Source: Candidatus Clavichlamydia salmonicola (GTDB lineage: Bacteria; Chlamydiota; Chlamydiia; Chlamydiales; Chlamydiaceae). Taken from it: 64,000 bases of DNA. How positions within the stretch are numbered: the stretch's first letter is position 1; every line of letters starts with the position of its first letter. A program made the translations under genes and the position numbers. The stretch spans positions 406,379 to 470,378 of the forward strand of contig NZ_WTCQ01000001.1 of the NCBI RefSeq assembly GCF_015356765.1, given 5' to 3'. A model generated the notes under the pieces. It was given only the letters and a program-made list of their open reading frames with translations. It searched no databases and was not told the DNA's origin. This document shows positions 43,587 to 52,749 of this stretch, piece after piece.

Positions 43587-44312
43587 ATGAGGATGAAGAT
43601 TGCGCAAGAAGTTAAACAAAAGCTACTTTGTTTTTTAAAAACACAAAAAGCACCTGAGCTATTGGGGGCCTATCTTTTTTGTTTAGGCGTTCAAATGAAA
43701 TTGCGCCCAGTAGCATGCTTAAGAGATAAAATTTTATATTCTAGTCAAGAAGCAGCGATTGCTTCATTAGAAAAATCTGGTAAAATTTGGCGAGAGACTG
43801 AAATAAAAATAGGGACAGGATTGCCTATTGTTAATGAAGGTACAAAGCGAATTTACATATGCCCATTTACCGGAAAAGTATTTGCTGACAATGTCTACTC
43901 TAATCCACAAGATGCTATTTATGATTGGTTGGCCAAATGTCCAGAAAATACAGAAAGACAAAGTGGCGTCAGAGTCAAAAGATTTTTTGTTTCAGATGAT
44001 CTAGATGTTATTAAAAATTATATGCAGCCTCCCAAAAAACCCATAACAAAAGTAGTATTTTCTTCAGCAGTGACAGGTAAATTATACAATACAAAAGAAG
44101 CTGTTATTCAAGATTTTCAATCTGCTTATCTCAAACCAATGTCATTATTTGAAGTGCAAAATCAAAATCGTTATCAAATGGAAGAATCTTTCTTGCAATT
44201 GGTAGAAAGTTTTTTGCAAGAAGACAAAGTTGCAGGATTTGTAGAAGCATTGGCTGAAGATGAAGTATTTCACGCATATGTGACTGCATGGGTAGATGTC
44301 GACGACTCATAA
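43587..44312 (+). CDS. Conserved chlamydial DUF2709-type protein (CT538-like)
   Basis: 241-residue soluble protein without signal or membrane segment. Noticeable are two similar segments, IYICPFTGKVFADNVYSNPQDAI and VVFSSAVTGKLYNTKEAVIQDF, suggesting an internal repeat. The gene order trxA, this gene, tsaE, dnaQ matches CT539-CT536, and I believe CT538 is the DUF2709 family. Start at the ATG at 43587 or 43593. Its end overlaps the tsaE start by 25 bases. Function unknown. Confidence 0.72.
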   Translation: MRMKIAQEVKQKLLCFLKTQKAPELLGAYLFCLGVQMKLRPVACLRDKILYSSQEAAIASLEKSGKIWRETEIKIGTGLPIVNEGTKRIYICPFTGKVFADNVYSNPQDAIYDWLAKCPENTERQSGVRVKRFFVSDDLDVIKNYMQPPKKPITKVVFSSAVTGKLYNTKEAVIQDFQSAYLKPMSLFEVQNQNRYQMEESFLQLVESFLQEDKVAGFVEALAEDEVFHAYVTAWVDVDDS

Positions 44313-44800
44313 CACATTCTGAAGAAGAAACCTTTTTAGTTGGATCTTTGTTAGGAAAGTTTTTGCAAAAAGATACTATTATTTTTTTGTATGGTGATTT
44401 AGGTGCAGGAAAAACTTTATTAACTAAGGGCATGGCTTCCTTCTTTTGTCAAATTTCTTCAGAAGATATTTCCAGCCCAACGTATGCATATTTACACATA
44501 TATGGTGATGACACTTTATGTTTTTATCACTTCGACCTCTACCGCCTTGTAAATGGTTCCCATTTTTTTGAGCTTGGTTTTGATGAATTTTGCAAAAAAA
44601 ATGGCCCAGTTGTCATTGAATGGCCTGAAAAATTAGACAAGAATTTTTTTGAGCCTGTGTTTGAAATTCATTTAACGCATATAGAAGAAGGGTTAAGAGA
44701 TATCACTTTTTCAGGTTTTTTAGGATTTGATTGGGCGCATTTTCTAGCCTGTTTTGAAGTGATGCGACAAGGTAGGAATGGTCCTAAAAGTATTGTTTAA
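44288..44800 (+). CDS. tsaE: tRNA t6A biosynthesis ATPase TsaE
   Basis: P-loop ATPase needed with TsaB and TsaD for threonylcarbamoyl-adenosine at position 37 of ANN-reading tRNAs. Walker A is GDLGAGKT (36-43), followed by SSPTYAYLHIYG (the SPTF motif) and FYHFDLYRL. FVVIEWPE-like text appears as GPVVIEWPEKL. At 170 residues it has a slightly long C-terminal tail. It starts inside the end of the upstream gene, so translation is likely coupled. Confidence 0.92.
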   Translation: MGRCRRLITHSEEETFLVGSLLGKFLQKDTIIFLYGDLGAGKTLLTKGMASFFCQISSEDISSPTYAYLHIYGDDTLCFYHFDLYRLVNGSHFFELGFDEFCKKNGPVVIEWPEKLDKNFFEPVFEIHLTHIEEGLRDITFSGFLGFDWAHFLACFEVMRQGRNGPKSIV

Positions 44801-44812
44801 TAGGAGATTAAC

Positions 44813-45562
44813 ATGAAAAAATTACAAGATATCACTTTTGTCTGTTTAGACTGTGAAATGACAGGGCTCGATCCTGAGCATGATAGAGTCATTGAAGTGG
44901 CTGTAGTTAAATTTAATTTCACAGAGATATTAAGTTCTTTTGAAAGCTTAGTATATACTGATCGTTTAATTTCTCCTGAAGCTTTGGCTGTGCATCATAT
45001 TTCATCTGAAATGTTAATAAATGCTCCTCCTATAAAAGCTATTTTGCCTCAATTATTTAGTGTTATTGGAGATGGAGCAATGATTGTTGGGCATAGTATT
45101 GGTTGTGATGTCAGTATTTTGTCTAAAGAAGCAGAAAGAGCAGAAATTCCTTTTCCAAAAAATTATTTATTAATTGATACATTGCGGTTAGCGCGAGATT
45201 ATGGTGATAGTCCTAATAATGCATTAGATACATTAGCAGGTCATTTTAATATTCCTAGAGGAGGTGCTCATCGGGCAATGAATGATGTTAAGACGAATAT
45301 TGAAGTTTTCAAAAAATTAACTAAGCGATACAAATCTTTAGAAATTTTATTAAGCGTTTTGTCTAAGCCTGTAAAAATGAAATATATGCCATTAGGAAAA
45401 TATAAAGGGCGTTTGTTTGCAGATATTCCACTTCAGTATTTGCAATGGGCCTTATCTATGGATTTTGATTTAGATTTACTCCATTCTATTCGTTCAGAGA
45501 TCAGACATCGTCAGCAAGGACAACGCTTTTCTCAAATAACAAATCCTTTTTCTGAAATGTAA
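44813..45562 (+). CDS. dnaQ: DnaQ-family 3'-5' exonuclease with DUF3820-like C-terminus
   Basis: DEDDh exonuclease: ExoI CLDCEMTGLDPEHDRVIEVA with D13/E15, ExoII GHSIGCDVSIL and ExoIII HRAMNDVKTN. After about residue 180 follows KYMPLGKYKGRLFADIPLQYLQWAL, which matches the short DUF3820 module (PxGKYKGxxxxDIPxxYLxWxL) found fused to exonucleases. It may proofread for DnaE or act in repair. It starts 12 bases after tsaE. Matches CT536. Confidence 0.9.
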   Translation: MKKLQDITFVCLDCEMTGLDPEHDRVIEVAVVKFNFTEILSSFESLVYTDRLISPEALAVHHISSEMLINAPPIKAILPQLFSVIGDGAMIVGHSIGCDVSILSKEAERAEIPFPKNYLLIDTLRLARDYGDSPNNALDTLAGHFNIPRGGAHRAMNDVKTNIEVFKKLTKRYKSLEILLSVLSKPVKMKYMPLGKYKGRLFADIPLQYLQWALSMDFDLDLLHSIRSEIRHRQQGQRFSQITNPFSEM

Positions 45563-45885
45563 ATTTTTGAAAATGTAGAATGATACAGCGTTTTTTTTAA
45601 AGAAAGTATTTGGCAAAAAGAAAGGCTTTGTGTAAAAAAAATATTTTATTTTCTAGTTTTTCAAGTCTATGTTTATCTAATCTTTGTATTGACAAGACCA
45701 TTTAATTTAAGAGATAATGTAATTGTTTTTTTATAAAAAACAATTACTTTTTATCATTTTTTTCATAAAACATGAACGTATAAAACAATAATAATAATTT
45801 TTTAAAAATATTAAAATGTTTTTAATAGAAAAATTTAATTATAGCCTATCCACTAAATTAGGTGTAAACAGAGAGGAAATTTCAT
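45563..45885 (+). promoter_or_regulatory. 323-base gene-free leader with promoter and 29-base palindrome
   Basis: No open frame of note. A near-consensus promoter has TTGACA (45689-45694), an 18-base spacer and GATAAT (45713-45718). Directly after it, 45719-45747 is a perfect inverted repeat with 13-base arms (GTAATTGTTTTTT and AAAAAACAATTAC) around TAT, followed by a T-rich tract. It spans the expected transcription start, so it could be an operator, a 5'-end hairpin, or a terminator for the dnaQ operon. GAGAGGA precedes the next ATG. Confidence 0.6.
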
Positions 45886-46854
45886 ATGGCGTCATCTATA
45901 TATGCTGCAAAAGCTCTTTACATGAGCGCAAAAATAACTCCAGCACTTGGGAGAACGTCTACTTATACTCCAATACATAATTTTAAAGGATTTTTTACTA
46001 ATCGTAATAATAAAATGGCCAGCTTTGTTCGTGGCGTTAGTGGTGTAGATAAGTCGATAAAAACAGCTTTAGCAGTCTGTGAATTAGGAAAAGAATTAAC
46101 GAAGTCAAATGTAGATCTAGAATCTTCTCATAATGGATTTAGTAATGCTATGAAAGCTTTATCCGGGGCACGGACTGTATTAGGTCTTTTTAACGCATTT
46201 AATGGTGCTATTCCAGGGGCTATTGGTGATGGAAAAGCTGCTGTTTGTCTTGTTAGAGATTTTTGTTCAAGAAGAAAAGATATTTCTTTATTAGATGGCT
46301 CTGTTCTTGATTCAGAAAAAATATATCAGCATAACAAAGTTGCTTTAGGTAAAAAAGAACAAGGACTAGCTGCATTATCAGCGGGGATGCGAAGTTTAGC
46401 TGCCACTACTTTTGTTTTATCTTTTGCTGTTTTTCGTTCTTGCGGCTGGGTTAATAAAATGACGCCATTTTTAGGGCATCATGCATTGGGTATGGGTCTT
46501 GCAGCGAATACATTGATGGTTGTGAATCATGCAGCAGTTTTAACTGGGACTACTGCAGAATTGATTAGAGAAAAAAAGTGCTATACTAGAGTAAAAGGTC
46601 TTATTGATGCTGATCAAAATATGAGTTCTGCTGATCATGCTGAAGTAGCAAGAGGAATATTCCTACATTACCGAACTGTTGTAGTAAATCATGTTTTAAC
46701 TTTAGTAGAAAAAATATTAGAATTTTTCTTAGATTTTGTAAAAGGCATAGTAGAGTTTGGAGCTTGTGTTCCATTAGAAGCTAGGGCAGGTCTTTCTATC
46801 TTTATTGGATTGATTGGTATTTACAAAGTTTGGCAGTCATTAGATAAAAAATAG
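45886..46854 (+). CDS. Cap1 (CT529)-like inclusion membrane protein candidate
   Basis: The 322-residue protein resembles C. trachomatis Cap1/CT529 as I recall it: a start MASS, FFTNRNNKMASFVRGVSGVDKSIK against FFTQPNNKMARVVNKTKGMDKTIK, then ARTVLGLFNAFNGAIPG against ARTVVALGNAFNGALPG, then FVNKM-like and ANHAA-like blocks in the same order. Several hydrophobic segments lie in the middle and C-terminal parts (TTFVLSFAVF, LGMGLAANTLMVVNHAAVLTG, AGLSIFIGLIGIY). CT529 is a type III-secreted inclusion-membrane antigen. Its neighbours fabZ and rplC agree with that locus. The recall needs an alignment. Confidence 0.7.
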   Translation: MASSIYAAKALYMSAKITPALGRTSTYTPIHNFKGFFTNRNNKMASFVRGVSGVDKSIKTALAVCELGKELTKSNVDLESSHNGFSNAMKALSGARTVLGLFNAFNGAIPGAIGDGKAAVCLVRDFCSRRKDISLLDGSVLDSEKIYQHNKVALGKKEQGLAALSAGMRSLAATTFVLSFAVFRSCGWVNKMTPFLGHHALGMGLAANTLMVVNHAAVLTGTTAELIREKKCYTRVKGLIDADQNMSSADHAEVARGIFLHYRTVVVNHVLTLVEKILEFFLDFVKGIVEFGACVPLEARAGLSIFIGLIGIYKVWQSLDKK

Positions 46855-46976
46855 GATCTATTCTTATACATACAATTTTTTTAAGAGATGTTGAAATTCT
46901 TGTTGAAAAACAAACCTGTCTGTAGGCTAGAAGAGAAAAAATCTTCTAGTCAACGATTTCATGAAGGAGAGTAGTT

Positions 46977-47444
46977 ATGAATAAAACATCTGTTAATACA
47001 TTGCGATTAGATGAAATAAAAGCAATATTACCTCATAGATATCCCTTTTTATTTTTAGATATCATTACTCATTATGATTTAGAGAAAAAAACCATTATTG
47101 GTCAAAAAAACGTTACTTCTAATGAATGGTTTTTTGAAGGACATTTTCCAGATATGCCTATTTTTCCTGGGGTGTTACTATTAGAAGCTTTAGCTCAAAC
47201 AGCAGGCGTTTTGTATGGGCTGATTAGTAAGCAAAATAATTGGCCAGAAAAGTTAGGCGTATTTCTTACTATAGATAAAGCAAAATTTCGGCGTCCTGTC
47301 ACGCCAGGCGACATTCTTGAGTTGAAGGTTCATCTTAATAGGGTGAGTGCATTAGGTCTTCGTGGGGCAGGGAAAGTATATGTTGGCGATGAATTAAAGG
47401 TAGAAGCTGATTTAGGTTTTGGATTAATAAATAAAGTGGCTTGA
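46977..47444 (+). CDS. fabZ: (3R)-hydroxyacyl-ACP dehydratase FabZ
   Basis: Hot-dog-fold dehydratase of type II fatty acid synthesis. N-terminal LPHRYPFLFLD, then the active-site stretch FEGHFPDMPIFPGVLLLEA with catalytic H56 and E70. 155 residues, normal length. AAGGAGA lies nine bases before the ATG. In C. trachomatis it is flanked by lpxC, lpxA, fmt and lnt; none of these is here. Confidence 0.96.
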   Translation: MNKTSVNTLRLDEIKAILPHRYPFLFLDIITHYDLEKKTIIGQKNVTSNEWFFEGHFPDMPIFPGVLLLEALAQTAGVLYGLISKQNNWPEKLGVFLTIDKAKFRRPVTPGDILELKVHLNRVSALGLRGAGKVYVGDELKVEADLGFGLINKVA

Positions 47445-47930
47445 TTCAAAATGATAATAAGTTTCATTACTTTAATGATGTAGTAACATCTATTCTAAAT
47501 GTAGAAAACTTTCTTTTTAAAATATTAAAAAACAAATTATTTTCAGAATTTTTTTCCTGAAAACATTTTTTTTATGATTTAAAATAAAATTATTTCAAAT
47601 AATTTTATTTATATAAAAATAATATTGATTTGCGTGTAAAAAGATCATTTTTATATGAGGTTCTGAGGAGAAATTTTCTAGCTATTCTTTTTTTGATTTC
47701 TTTTAAAAATAACCTGTAAAAGGTTCTTTGTTGTTTGAAACGACTTTGCTGAGAATTTTAAGGTGATTTTTTGTTGTCAAAATGTAAAAGCTTTGCTAAT
47801 CTTCGCTTTCATTTTTTTTGGAAAAATTTCTTTTCCTGAAAAACTTTCTGTTTGGCAGCAAGATTATTGACTGATAAAGGCAAATGCTTTTTCGTCTTGC
47901 TTTCAAAGATGATTTTTTAAGAGATATTCT
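47445..47930 (+). promoter_or_regulatory. 486-base leader of the ribosomal-protein operon
   Basis: No gene is seen. The best promoter is TTGTCA (47774-47779), 17-base spacer, TAATCT (47797-47802), which would give a transcript leader of about 120 bases before rplC. Within it GCAAGA (47858-47863) can pair with TCTTGC (47895-47900), enclosing a 31-base loop, so a regulatory leader structure is possible, as in ribosomal operons of other bacteria, but autoregulation cannot be shown. The first ~330 bases are AT-rich spacer. Confidence 0.45.
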
Positions 47931-48608
47931 ATGAACAAGACATTAATGGGAATTAAAAAGGGTATGACTCAGCTTTTTGATGAGCAGGGGAATGCTGTAA
48001 GTTGTACAGTCTTGCTTATTGAGCCTAACGTTGTTGTACAAACTAAGGTCAAAGCAAACGAAGGCTATGATGCTCTTCAACTTGGTTATGGCAAAGTGAT
48101 TGTTTCAGATCCTAGAACGATGGAAAAACGAGTAACTAAGCCTCTTTTGGGTCATTTCAAAAAAGCAAATGTTCCAGCTTTTAAAAAAATGAGAGAGGTA
48201 CGGACTGATTTTTCTGATGCAGAATGGGCAGATATTGTTCCAGGTGCAGAATTTGGGCTTGAATGGTTCAATGATGTAACAGCTGTTGATGTTTGTTCTA
48301 CGTCAAAAGGAAAGGGATTTCAAGGCGTCATGAAGCGATATCACTTTAGAGGTGGTCCAGCAAGTCATGGGTCAGGGTTCCATCGTCATGGAGGTTCTAC
48401 GGGGATGCGTTCAACGCCAGGTCGTTGCTTATCTGGACAAAAGAAAGCTGGTCGTATGGGTGGATATGGTGTTACTGTAAAAAATCTTTCTGTTTTTAAG
48501 ATTGATTTGGAGCGCAAATTATTGCTTGTTCAAGGTGGAGTGCCTGGTGGTTGTAATGGATGGGTTTCTATAACAGAATCATTTGCTTCTGCTAAAAATA
48601 AAAAGTAA
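47931..48608 (+). CDS. rplC: 50S ribosomal protein L3
   Basis: 225 residues with LMGIKKGMTQLFDEQGN at the start, DVCSTSKGKGFQGVMKRYHF, HGSGFHRHGGSTGMRSTPGRCLSGQKKAGRMG and VTVKNLSV. First gene of the operon; rpsJ and tuf, which precede it in many bacteria, are absent, as in Chlamydia. AAGAGATATT precedes the ATG. It initiates 50S assembly near the peptidyl-transferase centre. Confidence 0.97.
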   Translation: MNKTLMGIKKGMTQLFDEQGNAVSCTVLLIEPNVVVQTKVKANEGYDALQLGYGKVIVSDPRTMEKRVTKPLLGHFKKANVPAFKKMREVRTDFSDAEWADIVPGAEFGLEWFNDVTAVDVCSTSKGKGFQGVMKRYHFRGGPASHGSGFHRHGGSTGMRSTPGRCLSGQKKAGRMGGYGVTVKNLSVFKIDLERKLLLVQGGVPGGCNGWVSITESFASAKNKK

Positions 48609-48621
48609 GTAAGGGTTACAA

Positions 48622-49302
48622 GTGAGTTTTCTTCTTTCTAAATATAATTTTGAAGGCCGTCAAGTAGGGGAGTTGTCAGTTGATGAAGACTTTCTAAATA
48701 CGCAGGTTTCTTCCCAAGCTGCAAAAGATTATCTTGTTGCGCTTAGAAAAAATAAGAGACAATGGAGTGCTTCTGTTAAAGGGCGTTCTGAGGTTAGTCA
48801 CTCGACCCGTAAGCCATTTAGGCAAAAAGGAACGGGTAATGCTCGACAAGGAACTTTAGCTGCACCTCATTATAGAGGTGGTGGGATTGTTTTTGGTCCT
48901 TTGCCTAAGTTTAATCAACATGTTCGAATTAATAAAAAAGAAAGACGAGCAGTTATTAGATTACTTTTTGCTGAAAAGATCAAAAGTAATGCGGTTTGTT
49001 TGGTTGAAGATAATGTATTTACTTCAACTTTTGATGTGCCAAAAACTTCTCAAGCATTATCTTTCTTAAATTTATTGCCAATTCAAAAAAGACAAATGAT
49101 TTTTGTTAGTTCGTCTTCGTTAGCAGGTGATTTTTGTTTTAATTTTAGAAAAAGTGTCCGTAATTTAACTGGGTTTCGTGATTTTTTATTAGGAGTTAAT
49201 CTTAATGGATATGATTTGGCTGTAGCACGCAGTCTTATCATTGCAGAATCCGCTTTTGTTGAAATGATAGATCTTTTAACGCATAAGACGAAGGGCGAGT
49301 AA
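48622..49302 (+). CDS. rplD: 50S ribosomal protein L4
   Basis: 226 residues starting with GTG at 48622. Conserved RPFRQKGTGNARQGTLAAPHYRGGGIVFGP-type block (here KPFRQKGTGNARQGT) forms the loop lining the exit tunnel, and LNGYDLAVARSLIIAES lies at the C-terminus. The stop overlaps the rplW start by one base (TAATG). Confidence 0.96.
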   Translation: MSFLLSKYNFEGRQVGELSVDEDFLNTQVSSQAAKDYLVALRKNKRQWSASVKGRSEVSHSTRKPFRQKGTGNARQGTLAAPHYRGGGIVFGPLPKFNQHVRINKKERRAVIRLLFAEKIKSNAVCLVEDNVFTSTFDVPKTSQALSFLNLLPIQKRQMIFVSSSSLAGDFCFNFRKSVRNLTGFRDFLLGVNLNGYDLAVARSLIIAESAFVEMIDLLTHKTKGE

Positions 49303-49625
49303 TGAAAAACCCATATGATATTATAAAAAGTTTGTATGTTACAGAAAAAGCGAAAGTTCTTGAATCTTTGTCAGAAGATCGGCCTGGAAAAAAGAAAGGC
49401 GCTTTAAGTAAATTTAAAAAATATGTTTTCCGTGTTCACCCAAGTAGTTCTAAGCCAGAAATAGCACATGCTATTGAAGCTATCTATAAGAGTGAAGGCG
49501 TCTTGGTAGAAAAAGTAAATACTATTGTAGCTAAACCAAAACCTAAGAAAGCCCGTAAAGGCCGTCCAGGGTTTTCTGCTGGCTTCAAAAAAGCAGTAGT
49601 TACGCTTAAAAGTGGCTCTATCTGA
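49302..49625 (+). CDS. rplW: 50S ribosomal protein L23
   Basis: 107 residues: PYDIIKSLYVTEKAK, KYVFRVHPSSSKPEIAHAIEAIYKS-type core, GVLVEKVNTIVAKPKPKKARKGRPGF loop. L23 lies at the tunnel exit and docks SRP and trigger factor. Coupled to rplD by a one-base overlap. Confidence 0.95.
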   Translation: MKNPYDIIKSLYVTEKAKVLESLSEDRPGKKKGALSKFKKYVFRVHPSSSKPEIAHAIEAIYKSEGVLVEKVNTIVAKPKPKKARKGRPGFSAGFKKAVVTLKSGSI

Positions 49626-49657
49626 TAGATAATGAAATGTAGTATGGAAATCGTTGT

Positions 49658-50512
49658 ATGTTTAAGAAATTTAAGCCGGTAACGCCCGGAACTCGTCATT
49701 TGGTTCTTTCTACTTCAGAAGAACTAACTCGAGTAGGCGATTTAACAGGTGGCTCTTCTAGAAAAAGAGTAGAACCAGAAAAAAGTCTTCTTGCGTTGAA
49801 AAAACGAACAAGTGGACGAGATAATTTTGGTCATATTACTTGTCGTCATCGTGGTGGTGGAGAAAAGAGACATTATCGTCTAGTTGACTTTAAAAGAAAT
49901 AAAGATGGCATTCCTGCCAAAGTAGCTACTTTGGAGTATGATCCAAATAGATCTGCTTGGATTGCTTTGTTACATTATGCAGATGGAGAAAAACGATATA
50001 TTTTAGCTCCTAAAGGTTTGCAAAGAGGTGATAAAGTTCTTTCTGGCGAAGGAAGTCCATTGAGTCCTGGATGTTGTTTAAACTTAAGAAGTATTCCTTT
50101 GGGAATATCTGTTCACAATTTAGAGCTTAAGCCTAATTGTGGTGGAAAATTAGTTCGTTCAGCAGGACTTTCTGCTCAAATTATTGCTAAAAGCACTGGG
50201 TATGTTAGCTTAAAAATGCCTTCTGGAGAAATTCGTTTGCTTCATGAAGATTGTAGAGCTACTTTAGGAATTGTTTCTAATCCAGACCATAATTTGCGAG
50301 TAGAAGGAAAAGCTGGAAGAAAGCGTTGGCAGGGTATTCGCCCTACTGTTAGGGGGACAGCGATGAATCCTGTTGATCACCCACATGGTGGGGGAGAAGG
50401 TAGGCATAATGGATATATTCCGCAAACGCCTTGGGGACAATTTACTAAAGGTTTAAAAACTCGTAGTAAAAGAAAGTCAAATAAATGGATTATTAAAGAT
50501 CGTAGGAAGTAA
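49658..50512 (+). CDS. rplB: 50S ribosomal protein L2
   Basis: 284 residues, with the start KPVTPGTRH, the RNA-binding core [21 protein letters not shown] and the C-terminal [18 protein letters not shown] containing the conserved peptidyl-transferase-region histidine. Normal length and position. Confidence 0.97.
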   Translation: MFKKFKPVTPGTRHLVLSTSEELTRVGDLTGGSSRKRVEPEKSLLALKKRTSGRDNFGHITCRHRGGGEKRHYRLVDFKRNKDGIPAKVATLEYDPNRSAWIALLHYADGEKRYILAPKGLQRGDKVLSGEGSPLSPGCCLNLRSIPLGISVHNLELKPNCGGKLVRSAGLSAQIIAKSTGYVSLKMPSGEIRLLHEDCRATLGIVSNPDHNLRVEGKAGRKRWQGIRPTVRGTAMNPVDHPHGGGEGRHNGYIPQTPWGQFTKGLKTRSKRKSNKWIIKDRRK

Positions 50513-50517
50513 TACAT

Positions 50518-50781
50518 ATGGGTAGATCCTTAAAAAAAGGTCCTTTTGTTGACCATCATCTTTTGAAAAAAGTTTCGGATATGAATGAAAGTGGAAAGAA
50601 ACTTCCAATTAAAACTTGGTCTCGTCGTTCCATGATCCTTCCAGAAATGGTGGGATATACTTTCGATGTACATAATGGAAAGAAGTTCTTATCAGTTTTT
50701 GTTTCTGATACAATGGTGGGGCATAAGTTGGGTGAATTTGCACCTACACGGATGTTCAAAACTCATCCAGTGAAGAAATAG
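50518..50781 (+). CDS. rpsS: 30S ribosomal protein S19
   Basis: 87 residues with [35 protein letters not shown] and [17 protein letters not shown], typical S19 of the 30S head. Five bases after rplB. Confidence 0.97.
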   Translation: MGRSLKKGPFVDHHLLKKVSDMNESGKKLPIKTWSRRSMILPEMVGYTFDVHNGKKFLSVFVSDTMVGHKLGEFAPTRMFKTHPVKK

Positions 50782-50803
50782 TTAGAAAAGGGTTAAAAGA
50801 AGA

Positions 50804-51157
50804 ATGGAATTATTTAAGGGTGTTGCTAAAGGGCATAGAGTTCCGCCTAGGAAAGCTAGGTTGGTAGCAGATTTAATTCGAGGTCTTTCAGTAAAAGATG
50901 CAGAGAATCAATTATTGTTTTGCAATATGAAATCTGGGCGTTTTATGAAAAAACTCTTAGATAGCGTTGTAGCTAATGCTGCTTCGCGAGCCAACTTACT
51001 TCGAGAACAGTTAAGTGTTATTGAAGTAAAGATAGATGAAGGCCCTTCTTTGAAAAGAGCTAAGTCGAAGAGTCGGGGTGGCCGGGCTCCTATTTTAAAA
51101 AGAACAAGTCACTTTACTGTTGTACTTGGTGCTAAAGGTCAGTTGGGAGAGGAATAA
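50804..51157 (+). CDS. rplV: 50S ribosomal protein L22
   Basis: 117 residues with [29 protein letters not shown] and the C-terminal loop [16 protein letters not shown], which lines the exit tunnel. AAAAGAAG lies just before the ATG. The stop overlaps the rpsC start by one base. Confidence 0.96.
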   Translation: MELFKGVAKGHRVPPRKARLVADLIRGLSVKDAENQLLFCNMKSGRFMKKLLDSVVANAASRANLLREQLSVIEVKIDEGPSLKRAKSKSRGGRAPILKRTSHFTVVLGAKGQLGEE

Positions 51158-51801
51158 TGGGTCAAAAAGGTTGTCCGATAGGATTTCGTACTGCAGTTAC
51201 AAAAAACTGGCGATCTATATGGTTTGGGAATAAACAAGAATTTGGAAAATTTCTAATAGAAGATTTCCGCATACGTGAATTTTTATTAAAGAAGACGTCT
51301 TGTCAAGGCACAGCGAAAATAATTATTCGTCGTATGAGTGGAAAGGTAGAAGTTACTATTCATACATCTCGTCCAGGATTAGTTATTGGAAAGAAAGGTG
51401 CTGAAGCAGCTCTTTTAAAAGAACAACTGTGTAAGTTGACTGGTAAAGAAGTTTGGTTAGAAATTGAAGAAATTAAACGTCCAGAATTGGATGCAAAATT
51501 AGTTTCTGATGGAATTTCTCGTCAAATTGAAAAAAGAGTAGCTTTTAGACGTGTTATGAAAAAAGCAATGCTTAGCGTTATGGATGCGGGTGCTTTAGGA
51601 GTTAAAGTACAAGTTTCTGGAAGATTAGCAGGAGCTGAAATTGCACGTTCTGAGTGGTATAAAGAGGGAAAAATTCCTTTGCATACCCTGAGAGCAAACA
51701 TTGATTATGCAACTTCTCGAGCAGAAACCACATATGGTACTATTGGCATCAAAGTGTGGATTAATCTAGGCGAACAAGTTGGAAATCGATCAGCATCTTA
51801 A
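51157..51801 (+). CDS. rpsC: 30S ribosomal protein S3
   Basis: 214 residues: [20 protein letters not shown], the KH domain [21 protein letters not shown], and [30 protein letters not shown] C-domain followed by [12 protein letters not shown]3 is part of the mRNA entry site. Coupled to rplV by TAATG. Confidence 0.97.
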   Translation: MGQKGCPIGFRTAVTKNWRSIWFGNKQEFGKFLIEDFRIREFLLKKTSCQGTAKIIIRRMSGKVEVTIHTSRPGLVIGKKGAEAALLKEQLCKLTGKEVWLEIEEIKRPELDAKLVSDGISRQIEKRVAFRRVMKKAMLSVMDAGALGVKVQVSGRLAGAEIARSEWYKEGKIPLHTLRANIDYATSRAETTYGTIGIKVWINLGEQVGNRSAS

Positions 51802-51821
51802 TTCATCGGGAGTAAAATTTT

Positions 51822-52238
51822 ATGTTAATGCCTAAACGCACTAAATTTCGAAAGCAGCAGAAAGGCTTCTTTTCTGGATTAAGTAAAGCGGGTAATTTCG
51901 TTCATTTTGGTGATTATGGTATGCAGGCTCTGGAAAGAGGATGGGTTACTAGTCAGCAAATTGAAGCTGCTCGTATTGCTATAAACCGTTATTTAAAACG
52001 TAAAGGAAAAGTTTGGATTCGAGTTTTTCCTGACAAAAGTATCACCCAAAAGCCAGCTGAAACACGTATGGGTAAGGGAAAAGGTGCTGTTGATCATTGG
52101 GTAGCAGTAGTAAGACCAGGTCGTATATTATTTGAAGTTGCTAATGTTACTAAAGAAGAGGCTCAAAGCGCTTTAAGACGTGCAGCAGCAAAATTGGGTA
52201 TTGAAACACGTTTTGTTAAGAGATTAGAACAGGTATAG
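51822..52238 (+). CDS. rplP: 50S ribosomal protein L16
   Basis: 138 residues: [12 protein letters not shown] start, [54 protein letters not shown] nine bases before the ATG at 51822 favours that start; the ATG two codons later (MPKRTKF) is the family-typical one. L16 helps position tRNA in the 50S A site. Confidence 0.96.
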   Translation: MLMPKRTKFRKQQKGFFSGLSKAGNFVHFGDYGMQALERGWVTSQQIEAARIAINRYLKRKGKVWIRVFPDKSITQKPAETRMGKGKGAVDHWVAVVRPGRILFEVANVTKEEAQSALRRAAAKLGIETRFVKRLEQV

Positions 52239-52240
52239 CC

Positions 52241-52444
52241 ATGAAACAAAAAAAAAATAAAGATCTAAGATCAATGACAGTAGCAGATTTAGATGCTTTT
52301 ATTAACGAGTTAAAGAAAGAAATATTTCTTCTTCGTAATACTCGTATGACTAGTGGTACGCAAGTTCAAGTTCATCTTTTTGCGCAAAAGAAAAAAGATA
52401 TTGCGAGAGCAATGACTGTAAAAAGAAGTATAGAGGCAAATTAA
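52241..52444 (+). CDS. rpmC: 50S ribosomal protein L29
   Basis: 67 residues with [24 protein letters not shown], short helical hairpin fold, and the ending [17 protein letters not shown] matching the L29 IARxxTxxxE motif. Two bases after rplP. Confidence 0.92.
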   Translation: MKQKKNKDLRSMTVADLDAFINELKKEIFLLRNTRMTSGTQVQVHLFAQKKKDIARAMTVKRSIEAN

Positions 52445-52446
52445 TT

Positions 52447-52704
52447 ATGAATGGTCCTAACGAAGAAAGAGGTTTGCGCCGTATTAAAACTGGTGTCGTA
52501 GTTTCTACTAAAATGGAAAAGACAGTAGTTGTTAAAGTGGAACGAGTTTTAAGACATCCTGAGTATTCTAAAGTGGTAAAAAGTTTCAAAAAATATTACG
52601 CGCATAACCTTTTAGAAGGGGTTAAAGAAGGCGATAAGGTTCGTATTGTTGAGACACGACCATTGTCTAAATTAAAAAGATGGAGAGTAATCGAAACCAT
52701 TTAA
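52447..52704 (+). CDS. rpsQ: 30S ribosomal protein S17
   Basis: 85 residues with [41 protein letters not shown] and [22 protein letters not shown], the standard S17 OB-fold. Two bases after rpmC. Confidence 0.96.
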   Translation: MNGPNEERGLRRIKTGVVVSTKMEKTVVVKVERVLRHPEYSKVVKSFKKYYAHNLLEGVKEGDKVRIVETRPLSKLKRWRVIETI

Positions 52705-52749
52705 TGGTGAAGATGATCTCTTGAAAGACTTAGTGGAAATAGGGAAAAT

